A DNA stretch of 64,000 nucleotides from Riemerella anatipestifer (GCF_009670965.2 NZ_CP073239.1:62001-126000), one strand, 5' to 3'. Positions 9,030-17,420 are shown, numbered from the stretch's first letter. Program-made: numbers and translations. Notes: generated from the letters alone by a model not told the origin.

Positions 9030-9712
9030 AGCCAGAACTAACCAACAGCCTAGAAGATTTAGAAAAAATATTTCAATATTTAGCTCAATTCTTAACTGAA
9101 GAACGCCTGCAAAAAATCAACCATTATGCGGAGGAAAGTTCGGATTTCATTTTACCTGTGATGGAAGATGTTTATCAATATCGCAATGCTGCTGCAATCG
9201 TGAGAAGTGTGGAAGCGTGTGCCTTCCATAAGGTAGTAGCTTTAGAAAAAGATAATATTTTTGACCCAAACCTCAGCGTTACCAAAGGAGCAGATACTTG
9301 GGTAGAAGTAGAAAAAATGCCTAGAAATAAGACTTCCCTAGAGAAGATAAAGGAGCGAGGTTATAAAATAGTAGCTGTTTCGCCCGAAAACAATGCTACC
9401 ATGCTCCCAGATTATAAGGTAGAAACGCCCATTGCTTTAGTTTTTGGCACCGAATGGGAAGGCGTCTCTGATGAATTACTAGACTTTGCAGACGAAACTT
9501 TAGCAATACCAATGTATGGCTTTACTAAGAGTTTTAATGTTTCTGTGGCGGCGGCGATATGTATGTACGAACTCAAACAAAAACTTCTTAATTCTACCAT
9601 AGACTACAAACTTAGCCTCGATAAAAAGTGGCATACCAAAATAAGATGGGCGGTAAATTCTATAAGAAGCGGAGAAGAAATTTACCATAAATTTTTGCGA
9701 GAAAACTTTTAA
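9026..9712 (+). CDS. trmH: SpoU-class tRNA 2'-O-methyltransferase, probably TrmH
   Basis: 228 residues. The three SPOUT motifs are visible: YRNAAAIVRS (residues 52-61, catalytic Arg and Asn), LVFGTEWEGVS (139-148), and IPMYGFTKSFNVSVAAA (161-177) forming the SAM-binding knot. The short N-terminal helix and C-terminal extension match TrmH, which methylates the 2'-hydroxyl of G18 in the tRNA D-loop. A related rRNA methylase of the same superfamily cannot be excluded. Last gene of the yaaA-prmC-trmH cluster. Confidence 0.88.
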   Translation: MKPELTNSLEDLEKIFQYLAQFLTEERLQKINHYAEESSDFILPVMEDVYQYRNAAAIVRSVEACAFHKVVALEKDNIFDPNLSVTKGADTWVEVEKMPRNKTSLEKIKERGYKIVAVSPENNATMLPDYKVETPIALVFGTEWEGVSDELLDFADETLAIPMYGFTKSFNVSVAAAICMYELKQKLLNSTIDYKLSLDKKWHTKIRWAVNSIRSGEEIYHKFLRENF

Positions 9713-9759
9713 CAATCCATAAGCCAAAGCACTTATTCGGAAGAATGCTAAATTTTCCT

Positions 9760-9767
9760 TATTTTTG
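9760..9767 (+). promoter_or_regulatory. Candidate -7 element for ffh
   Basis: TATTTTTG matches TAnnTTTG and ends 20 nt before the ffh ATG. The -33 position holds TTCGG rather than TTG. Confidence 0.4.
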
Positions 9768-9787
9768 CCACTCAAAATAAAGCGATT

Positions 9788-11152
9788 ATGTTCAATAGTT
9801 TACAAGATAAATTAGATAAGGCTCTTCATAACCTTTCGGGAAGAGGTAAAATTACGGAAATTAATGTAGCTGAAACGGTTAAAGAAATTCGCCGTGCCTT
9901 AGTAGATGCCGATGTAAATTATAAGGTAGCTAAAGACCTTACCAAGCGAGTACAAGAGAAAGCCTTAGGGCAAGATGTACTTACCAGCCTAACGCCTGGG
10001 CAGCTAATGACCAAAATAGTACACGATGAGTTGGTGGAACTAATGGGTGGTTCTCAAGAAGGTATCAACCTTTCAGGGAAACCTACAGTTATCCTAATTG
10101 CAGGGCTTCAAGGATCTGGTAAAACTACTTTCTCTGGGAAATTAGCTAACTATCTAAAGAAAAAAAGAGCTAAAAATCCGCTTTTGGTAGCGTGCGATGT
10201 TTATCGTCCTGCTGCGATAGACCAGCTAAAAGTACTAGGAAGCCAAACAGGAATTCCGGTATATACCGAAGAGGAAAATAAAAACCCTTCTACCATAGCA
10301 GAAAATGCCGTTAATTTTGCTAAAGCTAACAAACACGATGTGGTTATTGTGGATACTGCAGGTCGTCTAGCGATAGATGAACAAATGATGAACGAAATAA
10401 AATCAGTTCATTATTTCATCAAGCCTACGGAAACCTTATTCGTTGTGGACTCTATGACGGGGCAAGATGCTGTAAATACAGCTAAAGCCTTTAATGATGC
10501 TTTAAACTTTGATGGTGTTGTTCTTACAAAATTAGATGGGGATACCCGCGGTGGTGCGGCTCTTACTATTCGTTCTGTAGTTAATAAGCCAATTAAGTTT
10601 ATTTCCACAGGAGAAAAGATGGAAGCTTTAGACCTTTTCTATCCTGAAAGAATGGCAGACCGTATCTTAGGGATGGGTGATGTAGTGTCTTTAGTGGAAA
10701 GAGCTCAAGAACAATTTGACGAAGAGGAAGCCAAAAAACTACAGAAGAAAATCGCTAAAAATGAATTTGGTTTTGATGATTTCTTAAAGCAAATTCAGCA
10801 GATTAAAAAAATGGGTAACATGAAAGACCTTCTTGGTATGTTACCAGGTGTAGGCAAAGCCATTAAAGATGTGGATATAGATGACAACTCATTTAAACAC
10901 ATAGAGGCTATTATCCATTCTATGACACCAGAAGAAAGAAGAAGACCTAGCATTATAGATGTTAATAGAAAGAAAAGAATAGCCAAAGGAAGTGGTAGAA
11001 AACTAGAAGAAGTCAACCAACTTATGAAACAGTTTGACCAAATGGGTAAAATGATGAAGATGATGCAAGGACCTCAAGGCAAACAACTCATGGCAATGAT
11101 GGGCAAAATGGGAGGCGGTATGCCAGGCATGGGAGGCTTGTTCGGAAGATAG
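9788..11152 (+). CDS. ffh: Signal recognition particle GTPase Ffh
   Basis: 454 residues, usual length. The N domain is followed by the G domain with GLQGSGKTTFSGKLA (P-loop), DTAGRLA and TKLDGDTRGGAAL. The C-terminal M domain is rich in methionine (repeated MMKMM, MMGKMGGGM) and binds the signal sequence and 4.5S RNA. It targets ribosome-nascent chain complexes to the Sec translocon through FtsY. It is a single-gene unit with a candidate -7 element upstream and a terminator at 11168. Confidence 0.97.
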   Translation: MFNSLQDKLDKALHNLSGRGKITEINVAETVKEIRRALVDADVNYKVAKDLTKRVQEKALGQDVLTSLTPGQLMTKIVHDELVELMGGSQEGINLSGKPTVILIAGLQGSGKTTFSGKLANYLKKKRAKNPLLVACDVYRPAAIDQLKVLGSQTGIPVYTEEENKNPSTIAENAVNFAKANKHDVVIVDTAGRLAIDEQMMNEIKSVHYFIKPTETLFVVDSMTGQDAVNTAKAFNDALNFDGVVLTKLDGDTRGGAALTIRSVVNKPIKFISTGEKMEALDLFYPERMADRILGMGDVVSLVERAQEQFDEEEAKKLQKKIAKNEFGFDDFLKQIQQIKKMGNMKDLLGMLPGVGKAIKDVDIDDNSFKHIEAIIHSMTPEERRRPSIIDVNRKKRIAKGSGRKLEEVNQLMKQFDQMGKMMKMMQGPQGKQLMAMMGKMGGGMPGMGGLFGR

Positions 11153-11167
11153 TAGAATAAAAATATA

Positions 11168-11192
11168 AACCGAGAGAAAATTTCTCTCGGTT
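11168..11192. terminator. Bidirectional terminator between ffh and the arsenic operon
   Basis: AACCGAGAG...CTCTCGGTT with an A/T-rich inner loop, followed by a T-run on the plus strand for ffh. On the minus strand it is followed by a T-rich stretch, 30 bases beyond the arsC-type stop, so it can serve both converging units. Confidence 0.8.
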
Positions 11193-11222
11193 TTTTTATG
11201 TAAAAGATTAAATAGCGTCTGT

Positions 11223-11849
11223 TTATTTAATATTCCGAAATACATACAACATTTCCGTAGCTATTTGTAGATTTATTTCAGTATAAACTGCAGTTTGATT
11301 AGATGTGTTGTCAGAAATTTTAGGATCTTCATAAGTTATGGAAAATCGTTTTTCTGCACCTAGAACGGAAGGACAATTGTTATCCACTTGAGAACAAGTC
11401 ATAACAGCAGCAAAATTTTCCTTAGGGTTAAAAGGATTGTCTAGCGTTTTGGAAAATCCAATAATAGGCATCTCGTTACCCGAGTATTTTATAGCATAGA
11501 TGGGATTGCTTTCATCTTTTGACAATGTCTCTATGCAAAAACCTACATTACGAAGAGTATCTACTATTTTAGGAAATAGAGCCGTAGCTTCTGTTCCTGC
11601 GGAGTAACACTCTATATTATAAACTCCAAAGTAATAAGCCATAGTCTTTGCCCATATTTGACAAAGATGACTTCTGCGAGAGTTATGTGTGCAAATAAAA
11701 TTAAGCCTAATAGGCTCCCCCTTCCTTTGCTTTTCTGTAATGAAGTCTATAAGAGGTTGTAATATTTTCCTCCTATCTTTGGAAATAGAATCTACCTCTA
11801 ATTGTTCTATAAACCACTGAACATTAGATAATAAAACATCTTTATTCAT
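11223..11849 (-). CDS. arsC: ArsC-type (LMW-PTP fold) arsenate reductase / phosphatase
   Basis: 208 residues from ATG 11849, just after the upstream stop. An in-frame ATG at 11861 would add 4 residues and overlap that gene. The phosphate-binding loop CTHNSRR (C-x5-R) follows strand NFI, and a second cysteine pair C-x6-C (TCSQVDNNCP) has the same spacing as Cys82/Cys89 of pI258 ArsC. A later EDP could be the general-acid loop. This triad supports thioredoxin-coupled reduction of arsenate to arsenite in the cytoplasm. The N-terminus carries about 45 extra residues relative to classic ArsC. Last gene of the arsR operon; no arsenite exporter follows. Confidence 0.8.
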   Translation of the reverse strand: MNKDVLLSNVQWFIEQLEVDSISKDRRKILQPLIDFITEKQRKGEPIRLNFICTHNSRRSHLCQIWAKTMAYYFGVYNIECYSAGTEATALFPKIVDTLRNVGFCIETLSKDESNPIYAIKYSGNEMPIIGFSKTLDNPFNPKENFAAVMTCSQVDNNCPSVLGAEKRFSITYEDPKISDNTSNQTAVYTEINLQIATEMLYVFRNIK

Positions 11850-11851
11850 TT

Positions 11852-12322
11852 TTAGCAACATCCTGAGCTAGGGTCACAGCAATTAGTTTTATTCTGAAGC
11901 TCTGAAAGTTTTAATTTAGGCTTTTCAGTAGGGATTCCACACTTATCAGGAGCTAGACAATCCGTCTGTTTAGTTGTGAGAACAAAATGCTTTCCTCTAA
12001 AATCTAAACCAAACTTCTGAATGCTCTCTCCTTGATACTCTACTTCTATTTCCTCATCTGTAAGTTGTAATTGTTTTTCGGAAAGAGCAATAATATCCAA
12101 TAATTTTTCAGGGGTCAATCTGTGGTCATAATCTGTTGCCGTCCATAGCTGAAAGTTTACCCACTTTTCCTTTCGTACTGTTCCACCACAATCTATAAAA
12201 TCTTTGGTAATTTGCCCTACCTCCGTAATATGAAAATGAGGCGGAATAAAATCGCCATTAGGTATTTGAAAATCAATTCTGTCTAGTGTAGCTAGTACTT
12301 TTTTAAATTCTGATAATTTCAT
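11852..12322 (-). CDS. DUF6428-type protein with cysteine-rich tail in the arsenic operon
   Basis: 156 residues. The N-terminal part with FIPPHFHITEVG and the segment WVNFQLWTATDYDHRL match the small family usually found beside arsR in Flavobacteriia. The C-terminus ends NCCDPSSGCC, two vicinal cysteine pairs, and C-L-A-P-D-K-C lies earlier, suggesting thiol binding of As(III) or another soft metal. Biochemical function is not known. It sits between arsR and the arsC-type gene, and a copy of the candidate ArsR operator precedes it at 12342. Confidence 0.65.
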   Translation of the reverse strand: MKLSEFKKVLATLDRIDFQIPNGDFIPPHFHITEVGQITKDFIDCGGTVRKEKWVNFQLWTATDYDHRLTPEKLLDIIALSEKQLQLTDEEIEVEYQGESIQKFGLDFRGKHFVLTTKQTDCLAPDKCGIPTEKPKLKLSELQNKTNCCDPSSGCC

Positions 12323-12341
12323 AATAATTTAATTTTAGTTA

Positions 12342-12357
12342 ATCGCAAATAAACGAT
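12342..12357 (-). promoter_or_regulatory. Second copy of the candidate ArsR operator
   Basis: Minus strand ATCGTTTATTTGCGAT, identical at 15 of 16 positions to the site before arsR. It lies in the 55-base gap between arsR and the DUF6428-type gene and contains a weaker -7-like core (TTTATTTG). Confidence 0.6.
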
Positions 12358-12377
12358 AATTGTTATATATTTTTTTA

Positions 12378-12710
12378 TCAATCACAACAAGAGGATTGAA
12401 TTTTTTTATCAAAAAAATTGAAAAATAAAGATTTGGCAAGATTCCATTTTTCTTCATCTATACAATATTTTATTTTTGGAGGGTTAAGTTCTCCTTTTAT
12501 AAGCCCTACCCTTTTTAGTTCTTTAAGGTGTTGAGAAATAGTAGATTGTGCCAGTGGGAATATATCTACCAAATCTCCTGTAAAACAAGAATTTTGTTGT
12601 TCTAAATAAGATAAGATAGCGATACGAGTAGGATGAGCCAAAGCTTTTGCAAAATCGGCTAGTAGTTCTACATCTCCCGTATAATCAATAGGTTCTAAAT
12701 TTCTTTTCAT
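12378..12710 (-). CDS. arsR: ArsR-family metalloregulator (SmtB/ArsR winged helix)
   Basis: 110 residues. The winged helix runs from about residue 12 to 95 with LADFAKALAHPTRIAILSYL, then the recognition helix region AQSTISQHLKELKRVGLIKG. A cysteine in NSCFTG lies near the alpha-3 region, and the C-terminus ends in QSSCCD, giving candidate As(III)/Sb(III) ligands, though not the classic CxC in the DNA-binding helix. It is a repressor expected to leave DNA on metal binding. It heads the operon with the DUF6428-type and arsC-type genes. Two nearly identical 16-bp sites lie before it and behind it. Confidence 0.88.
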   Translation of the reverse strand: MKRNLEPIDYTGDVELLADFAKALAHPTRIAILSYLEQQNSCFTGDLVDIFPLAQSTISQHLKELKRVGLIKGELNPPKIKYCIDEEKWNLAKSLFFNFFDKKIQSSCCD

Positions 12711-12716
12711 AAGTTC

Positions 12717-12732
12717 ATCGCAAATATACGAT
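12717..12732 (-). promoter_or_regulatory. Candidate ArsR operator overlapping the arsR -7 element
   Basis: Minus strand ATCGTATATTTGCGAT, with ATCG...CGAT inverted ends. It encloses the -7 promoter sequence TATATTTG, so a bound repressor would block RNA polymerase. The near-identical copy at 12342 supports a real site. Confidence 0.62.
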
Positions 12733-12750
12733 TATTTTTTAGACTAACAA
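12721..12750 (-). promoter_or_regulatory. Bacteroidota-type promoter of the arsR operon
   Basis: Minus strand: TTG (12750-12748), 19 nt, TATATTTG (12728-12721), an exact match to the Bacteroidota consensus spacing. Ten nt separate the -7 element from the arsR ATG. Confidence 0.7.
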
Positions 12751-12827
12751 GAAATTAGATTTATTTTTTACACTCATTTCATATCTACTCAATAAAGACA
12801 TATATCATATCTTCAATTATTATAAAA

Positions 12828-12863
12828 AAAGAGAGATGATATAGTTTAAAATCATCTCTCTTT
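12828..12863 (-). terminator. Rho-independent terminator after prfC
   Basis: Perfect 13-bp stem (AAAGAGAGATGAT / ATCATCTCTCTTT) with a 10-nt loop. Read on the minus strand it follows the prfC stop by 26 bases and ends in a T-run. Confidence 0.85.
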
Positions 12864-12889
12864 ACTTTTTTAAAAGTCTAAATCAGTTT

Positions 12890-14479
12890 CTATCTATTAA
12901 ATTCACTAATAAAATGTAGCTTCACATTAGGAAACTTCTCTTGCGTCATTGTAATTGTAAATGAAGAATCTGCTAAGAAAACCAACTGATTGTATTTATC
13001 TCTAGCTAAAAAGCGTTGTTTTAACCTTGCAAATTCTTGGAACTCCGCCGACTTCTCATCTGCCTCAACCCAACATGCTTTGTGTATACTTATAGGTTCA
13101 TAAGAACATTTGGCTCCATACTCGTGTTCTAATCGGTATTGGATAACTTCATACTGTAACGCTCCTACTGTACCTATAATTTTTCTTCCGTTCATTTCTA
13201 AAGTAAATAGCTGTGCCACACCTTCGTCCATCAGTTGATCTATACCTTTAGCTAGCTGTTTTGCTTTAAGTGGGTCATTATTATTTATATATCGGAAGTG
13301 TTCTGGCGAGAAGCTTGGTATACCTCTAAAGTTAAGTTTTTCTCCAGCCGTTAAAGTATCTCCAATACGGAAGTTACCCGTATCGTGCAAACCTACAATA
13401 TCTCCTGGGTAACTCTCATCTACCACTTCTTTTTTATCCGCAAAGAAGGCATTAGGAGAAGAAAACTTCATCTTTTTATTTTCTCTTACCAAAAGATAAT
13501 TTTCATTTCTTTTGAATGTTCCCGAAACAATCTTTACGAAGGCTAAACGGTCTCTGTGCTTAGGGTCCATATTCGCATGGATTTTAAATACAAATCCTGT
13601 AAAGTTTTTCTCCTCTGGCTTCACCACCCTCACATCAGACTCTTTAGGCTGCGGCATTGGTGCTATATCTATAAAGGCATCTAGGAGTTCTCTTACTCCA
13701 AAATTGTTAAGTGCAGAACCAAAAAATACAGGCTGCTGTTCTCCTTTCATATAAAGCTCTCTATCAAATTCAGGATAAACAGATTCTATAAGTTCCAACT
13801 CTTCTCTTAAGGTTTCTGCAGCTTTTGCACCTATCGCATCGTCTATTGCTTTATCTTGAATATCATCAAAAGTAATGCTCTCGCCTACTTTTTGTTTCTT
13901 TTCCTCTAAAAACAGTTGGATATTTTTCTCCCAAATATTATAAATCCCTTGAAACTGAGCTCCCATACCTATTGGTAAAGAAAGAGGCACTACACTAAGT
14001 CCTAACTTCTGCTCAACCTCATCTAACAAATCAAAGGCATCTTTACCTTCTCTATCCAATTTATTGATGAACACTAACATTGGGATATTTCTCATACGGC
14101 ATACCTGAACTAGTTTCTCCGTCTGCTCCTCTACCCCTTTAGCTACATCTATCACAACGATTACAGAATCTACCGCTGTAAGAGTTCTATAAGTATCCTC
14201 AGCGAAGTCTTTGTGACCTGGTGTATCTAGTATGTTTATTTTGTGATTTCTGTATTCAAATGCTAGTACCGAAGTCGCTACCGATATACCTCTTTGGCGT
14301 TCTATCTCCATAAAGTCCGAAGTAGCTCCTTTCTTTATTTTGTTTGATTTTACGGCTCCTGCTTCTTGTATTGCCCCACCAAATAAAAGTAATTTTTCAG
14401 TAAGCGTAGTTTTACCCGCATCGGGGTGAGAGATAATCCCAAAGGTTTTTCTTTTTGCTATTTCTTTTTCTAAAGACAT
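12890..14479 (-). CDS. prfC: Peptide chain release factor 3
   Basis: 529 residues, the usual RF3 length. The GTPase domain shows ISHPDAGKTTLTEKLL (P-loop near residue 18), QRGISVATSV (switch I), DTPGHKDFAEDTYRTL and INKLDREGKD. The domain order and the C-terminal FLADSSFTITMTQEKFP match RF3 rather than EF-G. RF3 recycles RF1/RF2 from the ribosome after peptide release. Single-gene unit with its own terminator, separated by 68 bases from the upstream channel gene. Confidence 0.96.
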   Translation of the reverse strand: MSLEKEIAKRKTFGIISHPDAGKTTLTEKLLLFGGAIQEAGAVKSNKIKKGATSDFMEIERQRGISVATSVLAFEYRNHKINILDTPGHKDFAEDTYRTLTAVDSVIVVIDVAKGVEEQTEKLVQVCRMRNIPMLVFINKLDREGKDAFDLLDEVEQKLGLSVVPLSLPIGMGAQFQGIYNIWEKNIQLFLEEKKQKVGESITFDDIQDKAIDDAIGAKAAETLREELELIESVYPEFDRELYMKGEQQPVFFGSALNNFGVRELLDAFIDIAPMPQPKESDVRVVKPEEKNFTGFVFKIHANMDPKHRDRLAFVKIVSGTFKRNENYLLVRENKKMKFSSPNAFFADKKEVVDESYPGDIVGLHDTGNFRIGDTLTAGEKLNFRGIPSFSPEHFRYINNNDPLKAKQLAKGIDQLMDEGVAQLFTLEMNGRKIIGTVGALQYEVIQYRLEHEYGAKCSYEPISIHKACWVEADEKSAEFQEFARLKQRFLARDKYNQLVFLADSSFTITMTQEKFPNVKLHFISEFNR

Positions 14480-14547
14480 TAATAAACTGTTTTTTGAGAC
14501 TGCAAAAATCGGTATAATTTTTTGATTAGAAAAACGCCTTTCCTAAT

Positions 14548-15390
14548 TTAATCTTTTAATCGTTCACCACAGATTTTACAATATCTAGCATCGTCATCAT
14601 TATTAGAGTTGCCACAGCGTTCGCAATCGTTATTCTTTCTGGTTCGTAATTTCATTTCGGAAGTTACAATTCCTGTAGGAACCGCTATAATGCTATAACC
14701 ACAAAGCATCAAAATAACCGATAAAAACTTGCCTAAAGGAGTTACAGGCGATATATCTCCATAGCCTACCGTAGTCAAAGTAACCACCGCCCAATAGATA
14801 CAAGTAGGAATATCCACAAAACCGTTTTCGCCTCCTTCTATCACATACATTACAGAGCCCAACAATACCACTATAATGATAATGAATAGCATAAATATGT
14901 ATATCTTACGAGAACTTTTCCTAAGTGCTTGTACAATGTATTGTCCGTCGTGCATATAATCCATCAAATTAAGTACTCTGAAAACCCTTAACATTCTTAG
15001 CAGTCGGATAATCATAAAGAACTTAGTCTGTGGAAAAAACAAACTCAAAAAGAACGGTATTATCGATAAAAAATCAATAATCCCCATAAAACTGAAAATG
15101 TAATCCTTTTTATTTCTTACAATTACAATTCTCAAGATATATTCTATCGTAAAGAAGATAGAAATTGTCCATTCTATAGCTAGAAGAAGATAATGATATT
15201 CCTTTTCTACTGGTCTTAAACTTTCCGAAACAACAGTAAGTGTACTGATTAGAATAAGGACAAGAAGTACAATATCAAAAAGTTTCCCCAATGGCGTATC
15301 TGCACCATAAATAATGCGAAATAGCTCTTTCTTCCAACCTTTTTCTGGAACGAGATTATGCTCTTTTTTTATTCTGACCCTATGTATCAT
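14548..15390 (-). CDS. Voltage-gated potassium channel with C-terminal zinc ribbon
   Basis: 280 residues. Six hydrophobic segments are visible; the fourth is followed by RLLRMLRVFRVLN, a charged S4-like voltage sensor (about 129-141). The pore loop has TLTTVGYGD (204-212), the potassium selectivity filter. After the last helix the cytoplasmic tail carries CERCG (C256, C259) and CKICG (C271, C274), a four-cysteine zinc ribbon joined by an Asn/Asp-rich loop. The channel domain resembles KvAP/Kv-type bacterial channels. The ribbon is an unusual but recurrent tail; its role (assembly, zinc or redox sensing) is not known. Confidence 0.88.
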   Translation of the reverse strand: MIHRVRIKKEHNLVPEKGWKKELFRIIYGADTPLGKLFDIVLLVLILISTLTVVSESLRPVEKEYHYLLLAIEWTISIFFTIEYILRIVIVRNKKDYIFSFMGIIDFLSIIPFFLSLFFPQTKFFMIIRLLRMLRVFRVLNLMDYMHDGQYIVQALRKSSRKIYIFMLFIIIIVVLLGSVMYVIEGGENGFVDIPTCIYWAVVTLTTVGYGDISPVTPLGKFLSVILMLCGYSIIAVPTGIVTSEMKLRTRKNNDCERCGNSNNDDDARYCKICGERLKD

Positions 15391-15457
15391 AGCCGCTGCG
15401 AAAATAACAAATAAATAATAAATTCTTATTTTCGTGGAAAAATAATTCAGTTTTTAA

Positions 15458-16555
15458 ATGAAAATAAAAGAACTAGTAGCAGAACTTAATCGCCTCGTAC
15501 CCTTCGCACAAGCAGAAAATTTTGACAATGTAGGTCTTCTTTGTGGAAACCCAAAAAGAGAAGTTACAGGCGTTCTTATCTCTCACGATACACTAGAACA
15601 CATTGTAGATGAAGCCATTGAGAAAAACACCAATGTTATTTTATCATTTCACCCCATTATATTCTCTGGCTTAAAAAGTATCACAGGCAAAAACTATGTG
15701 GAAAGAAGTGTGATGAAAGCCCTAGAAAACAAAATTGCCATTATTGCCATACACACCGCTCTGGATAACGATTTTATGGGCGTTAATCATAGAGTTGGAA
15801 AAGAACTAGGATTAAAGAACCTTAAAACTTTAATGCCTAAGAATCATGATTTGCAACAGCTTTCCGTCTATGTACCTAAAGACTACGAAGAGAAAGTAAA
15901 AGAGGCTTTATTCTCGGCTGGAGCAGGAAGCATTGGCTTTTATAACGAGTGTAGTTTTAATATCAAAGGAACAGGCACCTTTAAACCCCAAGAAGGTTCT
16001 CAACCATTTATAGGACAACAAGGCACAAGGGAAAGCGTAGAGGAAACTTTAATCTCCGTTATTTTTGAAAAGTATAAAAAGAACGCCATCATTTCAGCGA
16101 TGAAAACAGCTCACCCATACGAAGAAGTGGCTTATCAAATCTATAACCTTGAAAATAAAAATCAATATCTAGGTTTAGGTCAATATGGTGAGTTTGAAAC
16201 CGAAATCTCCGAAGAAGACTTTTTAAATTTAGTAAAGAAAACTTTTGGATTACAAGTCATTAGACACAGCCAAAAACTCAATAAACCTATCCGAAAAGTA
16301 GCAATGCTAGGCGGAAGCGGTGCTGATGGTATTAAAGCCGCACTTGCCAACAGATGTGATGCTTATCTAACGGCTGACCTTAAATACCACGACTTTTTCC
16401 AAGCGGAAAATCAATTATTGTTATGCGATATAGGACACTTTGAGTCTGAACAATTTATCATACAACAATTATTTGAACTTTTATCAGAAAATTTTACTAA
16501 ATTTGCAACCTTGAAAACCACTCAAAGTACTAACCCTGTAAATTACTTTATATAA
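15458..16555 (+). CDS. NIF3/YbgI-family dinuclear metal-centre protein
   Basis: 365 residues. N-terminal LNRLVPFAQAENFDNVGL, SHDTLEH, SFHPIIFSGLKS and AIHTALDND provide the conserved His/Asp/Glu ligands of the dinuclear metal site; the C-terminal half returns to the NIF3 fold with TADLKYHDFFQA and DIGHFESE. The central insertion (about 125-230) is the PII/CutA-like domain that lengthens Gram-positive and Bacteroidota members. Often annotated GTP cyclohydrolase I type 2, but the physiological reaction is unsettled. It is followed after 4 bases by the coiled-coil protein gene, a conserved pairing. Confidence 0.88.
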   Translation: MKIKELVAELNRLVPFAQAENFDNVGLLCGNPKREVTGVLISHDTLEHIVDEAIEKNTNVILSFHPIIFSGLKSITGKNYVERSVMKALENKIAIIAIHTALDNDFMGVNHRVGKELGLKNLKTLMPKNHDLQQLSVYVPKDYEEKVKEALFSAGAGSIGFYNECSFNIKGTGTFKPQEGSQPFIGQQGTRESVEETLISVIFEKYKKNAIISAMKTAHPYEEVAYQIYNLENKNQYLGLGQYGEFETEISEEDFLNLVKKTFGLQVIRHSQKLNKPIRKVAMLGGSGADGIKAALANRCDAYLTADLKYHDFFQAENQLLLCDIGHFESEQFIIQQLFELLSENFTKFATLKTTQSTNPVNYFI

Positions 16556-16559
16556 AGAT

Positions 16560-17339
16560 ATGGCTAAGAAAACAAACGACATTTCTGTAGAAGAGAAACT
16601 AAGAGCATTGTATGATTTACAATTTATAGACTCTCGTTTAGACGAAATTAGAAATACAAGAGGTGAACTTCCTATTGAAGTAGAAGATTTGGAGATAGAA
16701 ATAGAAGGTTTAGGAAAAAGAGCCGAAAAGTTTGCTACCGAAATTAAAGAGCAAGAAGTTGAAATAAAAAATAAAAAAGAACTCATCTCTCACGCACAAG
16801 GGCTTATAGAGAAATATAAATCTCAACAAGACAATGTAAGAAACAACAAAGAGTTTGAAGCTCTAGCTAAAGAAATAGAATATCAGGAACTAGAAATCCA
16901 ATTAGCAGAGAAAAAAATTAAAGAGTTTGGTGCTAAAAAAGACCACAAAACAGAATCTTTAAACAATCTAGAAGCTAAAATTGAAGAATTACAAAGCCAC
17001 CTTACTTTCAAAAAGAACGAACTAGAAAGCCTCATCGCAGAAACTCAAAAAGAAGAAGAGTTTTTACTAGAAAAATCTCAAGAGTTTGCAGATAAGATAG
17101 ACCAAAGGCTTCTAGCATCTTACCAAAGAATTAGAAAAGGGTCTTCTAACGGTCTTGCAGTGGTAGGTATAGAGAGAGGAGCTCCTAAGGGGTCTTACTT
17201 TACTATCCCACCACAGAAGCAGATGGAAATTGCTCAAAGAAAAAAGATTATTATAGATGAGCATTCTGGTAAAATCTTAGTAGATGACGATTTGGTGATT
17301 GAGGAAACAGAAAAAATGAAGGAAATAATCAAATTCTAA
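16560..17339 (+). CDS. Coiled-coil protein of the C4 zinc-ribbon family, cysteines lost
   Basis: 259 residues. A long antiparallel coiled coil (about 10-195, rich in E/K/L/I heptads) is followed by a C-terminal module reading GAPKGSYFTIPPQKQMEI...EHSGKILVDD. This aligns by pattern with the zf-RING_7/CT398-type zinc ribbon (C-x-x-C...IPPQ...C-x-x-C-G-R-I-L), but all four ligand positions are non-cysteine; the protein contains no cysteine at all. It is coupled to the NIF3 homologue (4-base gap), as in many bacteria. The function of the pair is not established. Confidence 0.8.
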   Translation: MAKKTNDISVEEKLRALYDLQFIDSRLDEIRNTRGELPIEVEDLEIEIEGLGKRAEKFATEIKEQEVEIKNKKELISHAQGLIEKYKSQQDNVRNNKEFEALAKEIEYQELEIQLAEKKIKEFGAKKDHKTESLNNLEAKIEELQSHLTFKKNELESLIAETQKEEEFLLEKSQEFADKIDQRLLASYQRIRKGSSNGLAVVGIERGAPKGSYFTIPPQKQMEIAQRKKIIIDEHSGKILVDDDLVIEETEKMKEIIKF

Positions 17340-17357
17340 GAAAATAAATTTTATCTG

Positions 17358-17377
17358 TCCGCTCTTTTTAGAGCGGA
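17358..17377 (+). terminator. Rho-independent terminator after the NIF3/coiled-coil pair
   Basis: TCCGCTCT / AGAGCGGA perfect 8-bp stem with a TTTT loop, followed by a T-run, 18 bases after the stop. Confidence 0.85.
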
Positions 17378-17420
17378 TTTTTTTATTTTTGAGCTTTACT
17401 TAACCTATAATGCTTAATTT

